Assembly: GCF_014701095.1 (NCBI RefSeq)
Contig: NZ_AP023439.1
Span: forward strand, 186,001-250,000
Direction: 5' to 3'
Length of the DNA: 64,000 nucleotides
From: Streptomyces tuirus
GTDB lineage: Bacteria; Actinomycetota; Actinomycetes; Streptomycetales; Streptomycetaceae
Shown here: in pieces, positions 16,145 through 24,758 of the stretch
Numbering within the stretch: the first letter of the stretch is position 1
Layout: the number at the start of each line of letters is the position of its first letter
Position numbers and translations under genes: made by a program
Notes under the pieces: model-generated
What the model was told of the DNA's origin: nothing
The model's input: only the letters and a program-made list of their open reading frames with translations
Databases searched by the model: none

Positions 16145-19100
16145 CTGGCCTCCGCTTCCCGGGCGAACCGGCGCCACCCGTAGTCGTCGAGAGGGCTGTC
16201 GCCCCGTTCGGCCCGGAGCAGGGGCCGGCGGTCGGTGCCGCCCTCCATGTCGACGCTGACGACCGTCGCCAGGACGAACTCGTGGTCGCCGATCCGGTAC
16301 GTCGACTTCAGGCTGCAGTCGAGGGTGCCGAGGGCGCCGGAGAGGCGCGGGCAGCCGTTGGCGGAGGGGGTCCACGCGAGGGCGTCGAAGCGGCTGTCCG
16401 GCCTGCCCTGCGAGAAGGCGTCGGACACCTCGTGCTGGTCCTCGCCGAGGATGTTGACGCAGAACCGGCCGGTGTCCGCGATGGCGTTCCAGCTGGTGCT
16501 GCCCGAGCGCACCAGGAAGCCGATCAGGGCGAGTTCGTCGGAGACGACGGTGAGGGAGCCGATCACCAGTCCGTACGGTGTCGGTCCGTTCCGCTCGGAC
16601 TGCCGTGCCGTGCCGGCGACCACCGTGACGGCCCGTGGCAGAAGCTCACCGATGACCCCGAGGTCCGGCGCCGCACTCGGCCGAAGGAGTCCGGCGGGTT
16701 CGGGCACCGGCGCCGCCGCACCGGGTTCGTCGCGCAGCCGGCGTACGAACCGGCCTGTCACGCTCGCCGCGTTGGCCGCGAGGTCCTCCGGTGTGCCGCT
16801 GTGCACGACCCGGCCACCCTCGCGGCCGGCGCCGGGGCCCAGGTCGATCACCCAGTCGGCGATGTTGATCACCTTCAGGTCGTGTTCGATGACCACGATG
16901 GTGTTGCCGGTGGAGATCAGGCGCTCGAAGAGGGCCAGCAGATGGCGGATGTCGGCGGCGTGCAGGCCGCGCGTGGGCTCGTCGAAGATGAACAGGGTGC
17001 GGCTGCGGCGCTGTTTGAGCAGTTCGCCCGCCAGGTTGAGCCGCTGCGCCTCGCCACCGGACAGGGTGGTCGTCGAACAGCCGAGTTGCAGATAGCCGAG
17101 GCCGAACTCGTGCAGTACGCCGAGTGCTTGGACGACCTTGGGGCTGCTCGTGGTGTCGAACCAGTCGAGTGCGTCCTCGACGGTCATGGACAGCACGTCG
17201 TGGATGTTCTTGTCGCCCAGCCGCACGTCGAGGACGTGTTCCTGGAACCGTCGGCCCTCGCACTCGGGGCAGACGATGAACTCGCTCTTGAAGAGGGTCA
17301 TCTCGATCTCGGCCAGCCCGAGTCCCTTGCAGGACTCGCACCGTCCGCCGGCGACGTTCGGGCTGAACTCGCCGCGGCCCAGGCCGCGCTCGACCGCGTC
17401 GGCGCTGCCGGCGAAGGCGTCGCGAATGTGGTCGCTGATGCCGATGTAGGTGACGAGGGTGCTCCGGCTGGAGCGGCCGATCGGCCGCTGCTCGACGTAG
17501 ATGACGTCGTCCAGGGCTTCGGCTCCCCGGATGCCGGTGCCTTCGGCCGCCGCCCCCGTCGACCGCTGGGCGATGGCCCGGGAGACCGATGCGTGGATGC
17601 CGGCCACCAGGGAGCTCTTGCCCGCGCCGGACACACCGGAGACGCAGGTGAGCCCGCCGAGCGGGAAGTTCGCGGTCTGGTCGACCACGTTGTTGCGCGT
17701 GATGCCGCGCACTTCGAGCCAGGACGCTTCGGCGAGTTCGGCCCGGGCCCGCGACGGCCCGCCGGACAGCATCGCCGTGGCCGTCGGCGAGTCACCGCTG
17801 TTCAGCAGGTCGGCGAAGCGGCCCTCGAAGATGATCTCGCCGCCGCGGGAGCCGGCCCCGGGCCCCAGTTCGACGATCCAGTCGGCGGCACGGATCACCG
17901 ACTCGTCGTGCTCGATGACGATGACGGTGTTCCCTAGGTCGCGCAGCCGTCGCAGTGAGGTGAGGATCTTCCCGGTGTCGGCCTCGTGCAGACCGGCGGT
18001 CGGTTCGTCCAGGACGTACATGACGCCGGTCAGGTCGCTGGCCAGGTGCTGCGCCAGCAGCAGCCGTTGCAGTTCACCGCCGGAGAGGGTGATGACGGGC
18101 CGCTGCAGTTGCAGGTGTCCGAGTCCGACGTCGTCGATGTTCGCGCTCTGTTTGACGATCGCGGAGGCGAGTTCGCGCACCTGGGCCGGCACCTCGCCGG
18201 ACGCGAGTCCGTCGCGCAACCGGGTGATCGAACGCGACAGTTCGTCGCTCTGGAAGTCGTGGAAGGTGTGCCCGGCCACCGTCGCCCTGAGCGATTCGGG
18301 GCGCAGCCGCCCTCCGTTGCACCCGGGGCAGACTTCCCGGCCGAGGTAGTTGGTGAAGGCGTTCTTGCGGGCGGCGGACGACGCATTGCGGTAGGCGCGC
18401 TCCAGGAAGCCCAGGATGCCCTCGAAGCGGAAGTCGTTGGTGACCTTGCGGATCTTGAGGGTGTAGACGGTGTCCGAGCCGTGCAGCACCTTCTCGGTCT
18501 GCTCCGGGCTGAGCTTCTCGAACGGCAGGCCGAGGTCCAGGCCGATGTCCGCGGCCATCGCCTCGAACGCCTTGCGCACGTTGGGAACGGCGAACGTCCC
18601 CGGGTCGGCGCCGTCCCAGATCTCGGTGAGCGTCTTCGACCGGTCCGGGATGATCTTCTCCAGCGAGAAGCCGACGAGTTCTCCGATGCCGTCGCACTGG
18701 AGGCACTTGCCTTCCTTGCGGTTCGGGCTGAAGTGCTTCGCGGAGTGCGGTTCGGCGAAGCAGCCGCAGTCGTCGCAGAACAGGTCCGGACCGGTCGGGC
18801 CGAGACAGGCCGGGCACACGGGCCGGGAGCCGGCGCCGAACAGCAGCCGGTAGAGCCCGTCGAGGCCGGTGAGGGTCCCCACGGTCGAGCGGGGATTGGA
18901 GTAGCCGCCGTCGCGCTGGCGCAGGGCCACCGGTGGCTGCGTTCCGGCGATCCGGTCGAACTGGTAGTCGCCGTCGCCCATGTCGAGGGACTTGCTGGAC
19001 AGGGCGCCCAGATAGAGCGTCTTGGAGTGTTCGAAGAGGGTGTCGATGACCAGGGACGACTTGCCCGACCCGGAGACGCCCGCGGCGACGACCAGCTTCC

Positions 19101-19176
19101 CCTTGGGGAAGGAGACGTCGACCGACTTGAGGTTGTGGGTGGTGACGCCTTCGAGCCGGATGCTGTCGGGACTCAT
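16141..19176 (-). CDS. UvrA-like ATPase fused to a flavin reductase domain
   Basis: A 1011-residue fusion. Residues 1 to about 815 are UvrA-like: Walker A GVSGSGKSS at 33-41, zinc-type cysteine pairs, LSGGELQRL with LDEPTAGLH, then a second ATPase with VSGVSGAGKSS, LSGGEAQRL and FDEPTRGLH. Residues from about 839 to 1011 form an HpaC-type flavin reductase domain with FCVNILGEDQ, NGCPRLSGALG and GDHEFVLA. UvrA paralogues in drug clusters (DrrC type) bind drug-damaged DNA, giving self-resistance. The reductase would supply FADH2 to the HpaB-like hydroxylase encoded directly upstream with an ATGA overlap. The fusion is within one uninterrupted frame. Both domain calls are firm; the joint role is inferred. 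Confidence 0.88.
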   Translation of the reverse strand: MSPDSIRLEGVTTHNLKSVDVSFPKGKLVVAAGVSGSGKSSLVIDTLFEHSKTLYLGALSSKSLDMGDGDYQFDRIAGTQPPVALRQRDGGYSNPRSTVGTLTGLDGLYRLLFGAGSRPVCPACLGPTGPDLFCDDCGCFAEPHSAKHFSPNRKEGKCLQCDGIGELVGFSLEKIIPDRSKTLTEIWDGADPGTFAVPNVRKAFEAMAADIGLDLGLPFEKLSPEQTEKVLHGSDTVYTLKIRKVTNDFRFEGILGFLERAYRNASSAARKNAFTNYLGREVCPGCNGGRLRPESLRATVAGHTFHDFQSDELSRSITRLRDGLASGEVPAQVRELASAIVKQSANIDDVGLGHLQLQRPVITLSGGELQRLLLAQHLASDLTGVMYVLDEPTAGLHEADTGKILTSLRRLRDLGNTVIVIEHDESVIRAADWIVELGPGAGSRGGEIIFEGRFADLLNSGDSPTATAMLSGGPSRARAELAEASWLEVRGITRNNVVDQTANFPLGGLTCVSGVSGAGKSSLVAGIHASVSRAIAQRSTGAAAEGTGIRGAEALDDVIYVEQRPIGRSSRSTLVTYIGISDHIRDAFAGSADAVERGLGRGEFSPNVAGGRCESCKGLGLAEIEMTLFKSEFIVCPECEGRRFQEHVLDVRLGDKNIHDVLSMTVEDALDWFDTTSSPKVVQALGVLHEFGLGYLQLGCSTTTLSGGEAQRLNLAGELLKQRRSRTLFIFDEPTRGLHAADIRHLLALFERLISTGNTIVVIEHDLKVINIADWVIDLGPGAGREGGRVVHSGTPEDLAANAASVTGRFVRRLRDEPGAAAPVPEPAGLLRPSAAPDLGVIGELLPRAVTVVAGTARQSERNGPTPYGLVIGSLTVVSDELALIGFLVRSGSTSWNAIADTGRFCVNILGEDQHEVSDAFSQGRPDSRFDALAWTPSANGCPRLSGALGTLDCSLKSTYRIGDHEFVLATVVSVDMEGGTDRRPLLRAERGDSPLDDYGWRRFAREAEAR

Positions 19177-20669
19177 GTGGTGTCGTTCCGCCCTTCGGCC
19201 AGGTCGCGGGCCTGGGTTTCGCAGCGCCGCAGGTCGGGATAGCGGGTATAGAGCATCGAACGGACCCGGGCGGGATCACCGCGGTTCCACGTCTCGTAGA
19301 GCTCCTGGCGCATCCCGAAGCGGTCGACGGCCAGGTCGGCGGCGAGGCGGAAGATCCGGGACTTCTCGTCCACGCTCGTCTCGCGCCCGCACATGTAGGT
19401 GTCGAGCACCCGGCGCAGCTCGGGGGCGCCGAGATCGGCCTCCGAGGGCTGCATGATCAGGCCCGACGCGCCGATCTGCCGGATGATCTCCGAGCCCCGG
19501 GTCGAGAAGCGGCCGGCGACGGCGTCGAGCGCCGCCGTCGAGCCGGGGGCGAGGAGCCCCGAGGTGGTGGGTCGGCATTCGGCGTCGATCGCGGCCAGGC
19601 CGAGCCGGACGATCTCGACGTACGAGGTGAGCTCGCCGAGGAGGTCCGTGACCTGCCGGAACGTGTCGACGCCGATCGCCTGGGCCAGCAGTGACGCGAC
19701 CCCGAGCATGGTGCGCAACCGGTGGTAGTAGCGCACTTGGCCGGTGTAGAGCGACCACTTGTTCAGCTCGCCGAACCCGCGGACGGCCGCCTGGGAGTCA
19801 TCGAGCAGGAAAACCCGGTCCATCGGGATGAACACGTCGTCGAACACCAGCATGGCGTCCTGCTCGTCGTAGCGCGCGGACAGGCCGCCGGAGCCGTCGG
19901 CGTACGACGAGCGGCACAGCACGCGCAGGCCCGGTGTCGCCAGGGGAGCGGCGAACCAGCAGACGTAGCTGGGGTCCTCACGCAGGTAGTTGGCGGGCGA
20001 GAGGTAGATGAGCACCTCGTGGGCGTACGGCGCCAGGGTGGCGATCTGTTTGGCTCCTCGTACGACGATGCCGTCGGAGCCGCGCCGCACCACTCTCAGG
20101 CCCAGTTCCGGCCGGTCGGCGGGGGTCGAGGAGCGGTCGATCTGGGGGTCGCCGAGGCCGTGGGTCAGCGTGAGGTCGTTCTCGCGGCAGTAGTGGTAGT
20201 AGTTCTCCGCGTTGCGCCCGAATTCGGGGTCCACCTTGGCCAGTTCGAACCGGTAGTCGTACAGGCCGACCACGACGTTCGACATGAAGTCGGGTATCCG
20301 GGAGAGCTGGCCGTAGGAGGCCTCCGCCCACCGGTGGGAGTTGGCCCACTTGCGGGCGAGGTCGTCCCGGTCCGTCGGTGCCAGGTACGACAGGCTGACG
20401 AGCCGGCCGGAGGTGTCCGACCGGTGGAGCATCTCGTCCGCCCGGTCGGGCCGGTGCTGGGCGTCGTGGAGGCCGGCCAGCGTGGACAGCATGGGCCGAA
20501 AGCCCGGGTCGCCGGTCACATCGGCCCGGCGTCCCTCGCACCAGACCTCCCGCTCGTCCTTGAGGCTGGCGATGTATTCGTCGCCTCGCCAGGCGCCGCC
20601 GGAGGTGCCCGGCAGGAGGGCCGTGTCGTCGGCGGGCTTGTCAGAGGCTGTGGATCCTGTGGTGGTCAC
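19173..20669 (-). CDS. FADH2-dependent aromatic hydroxylase (HpaB / 4-hydroxyphenylacetate 3-hydroxylase family)
   Basis: The 498-residue protein has the HpaB-family layout: RIPDFMSNVVVGLYDY near residue 125, DLTLTHGLGDPQIDRS, the central beta-domain with VRRGSDGIVVRGAKQIAT, and a helical C-terminus ending near RSMLYTRYPDL. The family uses FADH2 from a partner reductase to ortho-hydroxylate phenols; a reductase domain is fused to the protein encoded just downstream. Oxidation of a tyrosine-derived phenol or a pyrroloindole is inferred. The start is GTG at 20667-20669, 11 bp after the upstream stop. Confidence 0.9.
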   Translation of the reverse strand: MTTTGSTASDKPADDTALLPGTSGGAWRGDEYIASLKDEREVWCEGRRADVTGDPGFRPMLSTLAGLHDAQHRPDRADEMLHRSDTSGRLVSLSYLAPTDRDDLARKWANSHRWAEASYGQLSRIPDFMSNVVVGLYDYRFELAKVDPEFGRNAENYYHYCRENDLTLTHGLGDPQIDRSSTPADRPELGLRVVRRGSDGIVVRGAKQIATLAPYAHEVLIYLSPANYLREDPSYVCWFAAPLATPGLRVLCRSSYADGSGGLSARYDEQDAMLVFDDVFIPMDRVFLLDDSQAAVRGFGELNKWSLYTGQVRYYHRLRTMLGVASLLAQAIGVDTFRQVTDLLGELTSYVEIVRLGLAAIDAECRPTTSGLLAPGSTAALDAVAGRFSTRGSEIIRQIGASGLIMQPSEADLGAPELRRVLDTYMCGRETSVDEKSRIFRLAADLAVDRFGMRQELYETWNRGDPARVRSMLYTRYPDLRRCETQARDLAEGRNDTT

Positions 20670-20680
20670 CGTCCGCGCTC

Positions 20681-22150
20681 CTACGGGTTCCGCTCGGCCG
20701 CACCGGACCGGAACGGCTGGTAGCTCTGCTCTTGCACCTGGGGGAAGTACTCGCGTGTCGCCTCACCCACGACCCGCATCAGTTCGGAGTCGAGGGAGCT
20801 GGGATCGGTGATGAGCTTGACCATGGGCGAGTCCGGCACGGCGTTCGTCAGCGGCGTCCGGCGTGCCCGGTGGATCGTGGCCAGCGAGTGCTGGGCGTTG
20901 GCCGCGTCCCGCATCTTGTAGACCGCCTGCGGCCCGTCCGGGATGCCGATCATGGACTTGGTGCCGCCGCTGCCCAGGCAGTTGCGGGGCATGTGCAGAT
21001 GCTCGTGGCGCCACTGCTGATGGGCGGAGTGCAGCTTGAACGCCTGGTCGACCACGGTGTGCCGCAGCCATGCCCGGGGGTCGTCGTGGCGGTGTGCGTC
21101 GATGTCCCGTACGGTCTCCTCGAGTGACGACCCGCCGAGCGAGCTCAGCCACGCTTCGAGGTCGTTCCACATGTGCTTGAACAGATCCCGGAACATGTGC
21201 TGTTTGATCGACAGCGAGTGCGTACCGCTCGCGGGTCCCAGATTGGTACGGAACTCGTGGTACTCCCCGGTGGCCAGGTGTTCGGCCATCACCCGCTGCG
21301 CGTCGACCACCGGATCGAGCAGTTCCCGGCAGGCCGTCAGGTGCTGTGCCGCCCGGCTCAGCTCCGATGCGCGGATGGCCCGGATCGCGACCTCGAGGTG
21401 GTCGTTCGCCTCGGCGCAGAGGATCTCCGGGATCTGGTGCAGGGCGACGAACTCCCCGTGCAGGGTGTCCGCGTTCAGCTCGGTCGCGGCGACCGCGCGC
21501 GCCAGTGTCTCGGCGGAGATCAGCTCGTCGGTGCTCCGGCTCACCCCGATGGGCACCGCGGTGAGGTCGCTCTCCCACTTGGTGGCGTCGTGGCAGCCGA
21601 CCCGGATGCCGTGCAGCACGCGGTACAGCGAGTCGTCGATGCTCCTGGTGGCGATGGTCGAGCGGGTCAGCTCGGGTGCGCCGGCCAGCAGCGAGCCCTT
21701 GGCGACGTCCTCCAGTCCCCGCAGGGCGTCGACGTAGGCCGCGTAGCCGGCGGTCTCGGAGATGCTGACGGCCGTGGCCCCCGCGGACACGCCGGCTCCG
21801 TAGATGCCGCGGGCGCCGAACATCACCGTGCCGAGCCTGCGCAGCAACCGGTGGAACCCGACGGCCCACTGGACGTAGCGGGAGGCGGTCGGGATGTCGT
21901 CGGCCAGCAGGCACACCCGGGTCCTGGTCGCCAGCCGTGCCAGGTTGAGCAGGCACACCTCGGACGCCTGGAGGACCGCGCACACCGTCGAGTCGTACGT
22001 GCCCTCCGGGACTCCTCGTGCGGCGCGCGCCTCGCCGAGCAGGTCGATGCGGTGCAGCTGGTCGTAGCTCTCGGCCACCGGTCCCAGTTCGGTCATTTGG
22101 CGTCGGCCGGCGCACATGTCGGCTTCTACTGGATCGTCCAGGCTTGACAT
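20681..22150 (-). CDS. Tryptophan 2,3-dioxygenase-like heme protein with N-terminal extension
   Basis: Residues about 200-490 of this 489-residue protein match the TDO/PrnB/MarE superfamily: HGEFVALHQIPEILC corresponds to the substrate-helix motif, FRTNLGPASGTHSL to FR..L.pASGfqS, His384 in WRHEH to the heme ligand, and GSGGTKSM (393-400) to the GTGGSS loop. Members cleave or oxygenate indoles; related heme enzymes hydroxylate tyrosine. The first 190 residues are extra and look like a second, weaker helical copy (compare TVCAVLQASEVCLL). An oxygenation of an indole or phenol intermediate is inferred. The ATG at 22148-22150 is preceded by GGGGAG inside the end of the ferredoxin gene. Confidence 0.74.
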   Translation of the reverse strand: MSSLDDPVEADMCAGRRQMTELGPVAESYDQLHRIDLLGEARAARGVPEGTYDSTVCAVLQASEVCLLNLARLATRTRVCLLADDIPTASRYVQWAVGFHRLLRRLGTVMFGARGIYGAGVSAGATAVSISETAGYAAYVDALRGLEDVAKGSLLAGAPELTRSTIATRSIDDSLYRVLHGIRVGCHDATKWESDLTAVPIGVSRSTDELISAETLARAVAATELNADTLHGEFVALHQIPEILCAEANDHLEVAIRAIRASELSRAAQHLTACRELLDPVVDAQRVMAEHLATGEYHEFRTNLGPASGTHSLSIKQHMFRDLFKHMWNDLEAWLSSLGGSSLEETVRDIDAHRHDDPRAWLRHTVVDQAFKLHSAHQQWRHEHLHMPRNCLGSGGTKSMIGIPDGPQAVYKMRDAANAQHSLATIHRARRTPLTNAVPDSPMVKLITDPSSLDSELMRVVGEATREYFPQVQEQSYQPFRSGAAERNP

Positions 22151-22157
22151 TGCGCCA

Positions 22158-22406
22158 TCACTCCCCGCTGGGTGCCGCTGAGTACCGGATCGATTCGGTG
22201 GGACAGGATTCGAAGGCGTCGAGGACCCGCTCGAGCTCGTCGGATGTCTCGGGCTGTTTGCACACGTAGTGGACGTCGTTGTCGAGGTCCGCGTCGAAGT
22301 TGTCGGGCGCCAGGTCGTTGCAGAGCTTGCAGTCGATGCACGTGTCATCGATCTCGAAGCGCCCGTCGACCGGAATGCGCGTGGGGAGCGGCAGTTCAAC
22401 CCTCAC
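22158..22406 (-). CDS. Small 4Fe-4S ferredoxin
   Basis: The 82-residue protein contains CIDCKLC and a later CPTE cysteine, the pattern of a single-cluster bacterial ferredoxin with an acidic surface. It is an electron carrier, probably for the molybdopterin oxidoreductase, the heme protein or the radical SAM enzymes of the same run. I chose the GTG at 22404-22406 because GGAGGAGGGG lies just upstream; it overlaps the end of the adenylating-enzyme gene by 11 bp. A longer frame upstream is a shadow of that gene. Confidence 0.86.
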   Translation of the reverse strand: MRVELPLPTRIPVDGRFEIDDTCIDCKLCNDLAPDNFDADLDNDVHYVCKQPETSDELERVLDAFESCPTESIRYSAAPSGE

Positions 22407-23775
22407 CGGCGGCCCCTCCTCCCCCGTAGGCACTGAAGTTGCGCATCGTCGGTTTGGCCGAGGTTCGCAGCGCCGTCTCGAACCGGCCGGTGTCCAGCAC
22501 CCGGAATCGGGTGGCCGCTCCGAGGCGGTCACGGACCGCGGTCTCGATCGTCTTCCGGGTCGCGTCGTCGGCGCCGGACGGCGGCAGCGCGATCTCCAGG
22601 GCGTCGCCGTCGATGCCGAAGGCGAAGTAGTAGGGCTCGGTGGTCATCGCGCCCAGGACGATGTCCTCGACCTCCAGCTGGGAGGTCCAGCGCTCCCCGA
22701 GCGGGATCCGGTCGCCGATGCGGCCGCGGTGCTGCAGCCGGCGCAGCGGGGAGCCGCAGGCGCAGGGCGCCGCCTCGATCCGGCACACGTCACCGGTGCG
22801 GTACCGCAGCAGCGGCATGGCCCGGCTCGCCAGCGTCGTCACGGCCAGTTCACCGACGGAGCCGTCCGGCAGCCGCTCGCCGGACGCCGGATCCACCACC
22901 TCGAAGAAAGTCCGGGTCTCGACCAGATGCAGGGCGCGTTCGCGGCAGAACATGGCCAGCGTGTTGGTCTCGGTCATGCCGAACATCGAGTACGCGACGG
23001 CGTCCCACTGGTCGGCCAGGCGCCGCTTCTTGGCCGGCGACGCGCCCTCCCCCGCCATGAGGATCTTCGAGACGGCGAGGTCGCGCCGCGGGTCGATGCC
23101 GCGGCGCCGGGCGATCTCGCCGAGGAACAGGGCCCGCGTCCCGGAGCACACCAGGGTCGTGGCGCCGGACCGCAGCAGGGCGTCGACCATCCGGTCCGGG
23201 GTGCAGGACGGTGAGGCCGCGCCGAGCGGCACGATGGTGCAGCCGAGGCTCTCGATCGCCCGGTCGAGGTCCTGGCCGACCCCGGCCAGCTCGTACGGGA
23301 CGGCGATGGCCGCGACGTCCCGCTCGTCCAGGACGGCGGCGAGCAGCCCGGCGACGGTGAGGTTGTTCTCCACCCAGTCCGCCATCGTGAAGAACGCGGC
23401 GATGGGCCGCCCGTTGCCGGTTCCGGAGCTCTCGTCGAACCGGATCACCTCACGCCGCGGCACGGCGAGCATGCCGAGCGGGTAGGCGGCGCAGAGATGT
23501 TCACGCGTGGTGAAGGGCAGGGCCTCGAACGCGTGCGGACGGCCCTGCGCGACGGCCCGGGCCGCCTCGGCGGGGACGTGGGCGGCGTAGAAGGGTGAGT
23601 TGCGGCCGGCGTGCTCCACGGTCGCGGCGAGCGCCTCCGCTGCCCAGGTGTCGAGCGCCTGCCGGTCCCGTGAGGTGACCGCGGCGACCTTGCGCGCGAT
23701 GTCGACGCGGGAGATGAGGGTGTCGCGGAGGCTGCCGCGCGGGTCGTGGCCGGCTGGCCGGGCGAGCGTGGTCAT
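22396..23775 (-). CDS. PaaK-like AMP-forming acyl ligase
   Basis: A complete 459-residue adenylate-forming enzyme of the phenylacetate-CoA ligase branch: P-loop SSGTGNGRPIAAFF, YSMFGMTETN, the zinc-knuckle-like CACGS, and RYRTGDVCRIE. It should activate an aromatic or heteroaromatic carboxylate as acyl-AMP, and perhaps as a thioester. With no NRPS or carrier protein in the window, it is the best candidate to activate the acid for amide formation, handing it to one of the BtrH-like proteins. Its ATG overlaps the TGA of a BtrH-like gene directly upstream, which supports that pairing. SD is GGAGGAGG. Confidence 0.9.
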   Translation of the reverse strand: MTTLARPAGHDPRGSLRDTLISRVDIARKVAAVTSRDRQALDTWAAEALAATVEHAGRNSPFYAAHVPAEAARAVAQGRPHAFEALPFTTREHLCAAYPLGMLAVPRREVIRFDESSGTGNGRPIAAFFTMADWVENNLTVAGLLAAVLDERDVAAIAVPYELAGVGQDLDRAIESLGCTIVPLGAASPSCTPDRMVDALLRSGATTLVCSGTRALFLGEIARRRGIDPRRDLAVSKILMAGEGASPAKKRRLADQWDAVAYSMFGMTETNTLAMFCRERALHLVETRTFFEVVDPASGERLPDGSVGELAVTTLASRAMPLLRYRTGDVCRIEAAPCACGSPLRRLQHRGRIGDRIPLGERWTSQLEVEDIVLGAMTTEPYYFAFGIDGDALEIALPPSGADDATRKTIETAVRDRLGAATRFRVLDTGRFETALRTSAKPTMRNFSAYGGGGAAGEG

Positions 23776-24758
23776 CGGGACGCCTCCTCCAGCCTCGCCA
23801 TCGCCGTGCGCTCCTCGGCCGCCAGGCTGCCGACGATCGAGGCGGCCTCGTCGAGTGAGCCGCGGGCACCGGCTTCGTCTGCGTCGCGCAGCAGGTTCGC
23901 CACGTCCGTCCAGCGCCCGGCGATACGGCGGTACTCGACGGCGAGCTCGTCGTAGGCCTCGACGCCGGTCAGCTCGTGCGCCTCCTCCAGGAACTGCGCC
24001 CACAGCGTCCGGAAGAGCCCGCCGCCCGTTCCGCCTTCCTCCATGCTGGTGCCGACGGCACTCATCGCCGCCACGGGTTGGCCGAGCTTGTCGTGCCACC
24101 CGCGCATCAGGGAGCCGGCCTTGGCGATCCCCTTGAACCCCATGTTGGTGATGGGCGGGTTCAGGAAGTCCTGTGCGGCGGCCAGGATCGAGGCCCGGCA
24201 GGCCTTGGCGAGGATCGACTCGTCGTACCCGCTCGGGTTCACCCGGACCGACAGGTGGCGCGAGGACATCGGTCCCTTGGCGGCCCGGGCCCGGGCCATG
24301 CTCTCGCGCGAGGTCGACCGGACGCCGAGCGAGCGGGTCTCGACGACGACGAACCGGTCGTCCTCGTAGCCGATGCAGGCGACGTAGTGGGCGGCGAAGT
24401 GGTGGTTCTCCCGCGCGTAGTCGAGGTGGAAGCGGTCGAGCTTCAGGCCCACCACGTCGCCCTCGTCGAGAGCCTCGAGCAGCGTGGCCTCGGCCTTCGC
24501 CGGTGAGGAGGTCTCCTGCGCCCGCAGCTCCAGGGAGAGGGCGTCCGCCACGTTGCGCATGAGGTGGTCGGGTTTGACCCGGCCGGCGAGGAACGGGCTC
24601 GGCATCTGCTTCGAGTGCCAGTACAGGAACGACAGCCCCTGTCCCAGCCCGAAGATCAGCGGCTCGCTCAGCTCGATGTCGTGGTTGCGGAGCATGTTGA
24701 GCAGCGCGGTGGATTCGCAGTGTTCGCCGGAGTGCGGCGAGATCTCAATGACCGCCAT
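23772..24758 (-). CDS. BtrH-like cysteine acyltransferase (copy C)
   Basis: At 328 residues it equals copy A (48-1034) in length, with the same residue numbers for Cys14 (GEHCEST) and His124 (FAAHYVAC) and the same GTGGGLFR motif. It is coupled by ATGA to the intact acyl ligase, so a ligase-to-acyltransferase relay is the natural inference. The start ATG at 24756-24758 gives the N-terminal spacing seen in the other copies; it overlaps the upstream gene by 14 bp. No TTA codon at its N-terminus. Confidence 0.86.
   Translation of the reverse strand: MAVIEISPHSGEHCESTALLNMLRNHDIELSEPLIFGLGQGLSFLYWHSKQMPSPFLAGRVKPDHLMRNVADALSLELRAQETSSPAKAEATLLEALDEGDVVGLKLDRFHLDYARENHHFAAHYVACIGYEDDRFVVVETRSLGVRSTSRESMARARAAKGPMSSRHLSVRVNPSGYDESILAKACRASILAAAQDFLNPPITNMGFKGIAKAGSLMRGWHDKLGQPVAAMSAVGTSMEEGGTGGGLFRTLWAQFLEEAHELTGVEAYDELAVEYRRIAGRWTDVANLLRDADEAGARGSLDEAASIVGSLAAEERTAMARLEEASR

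Noticed and set aside
15107..23775. NRPS adenylation domains
   Set aside because: Both AMP-forming proteins are PaaK-like with the CACGS motif; no condensation or carrier domains are present.
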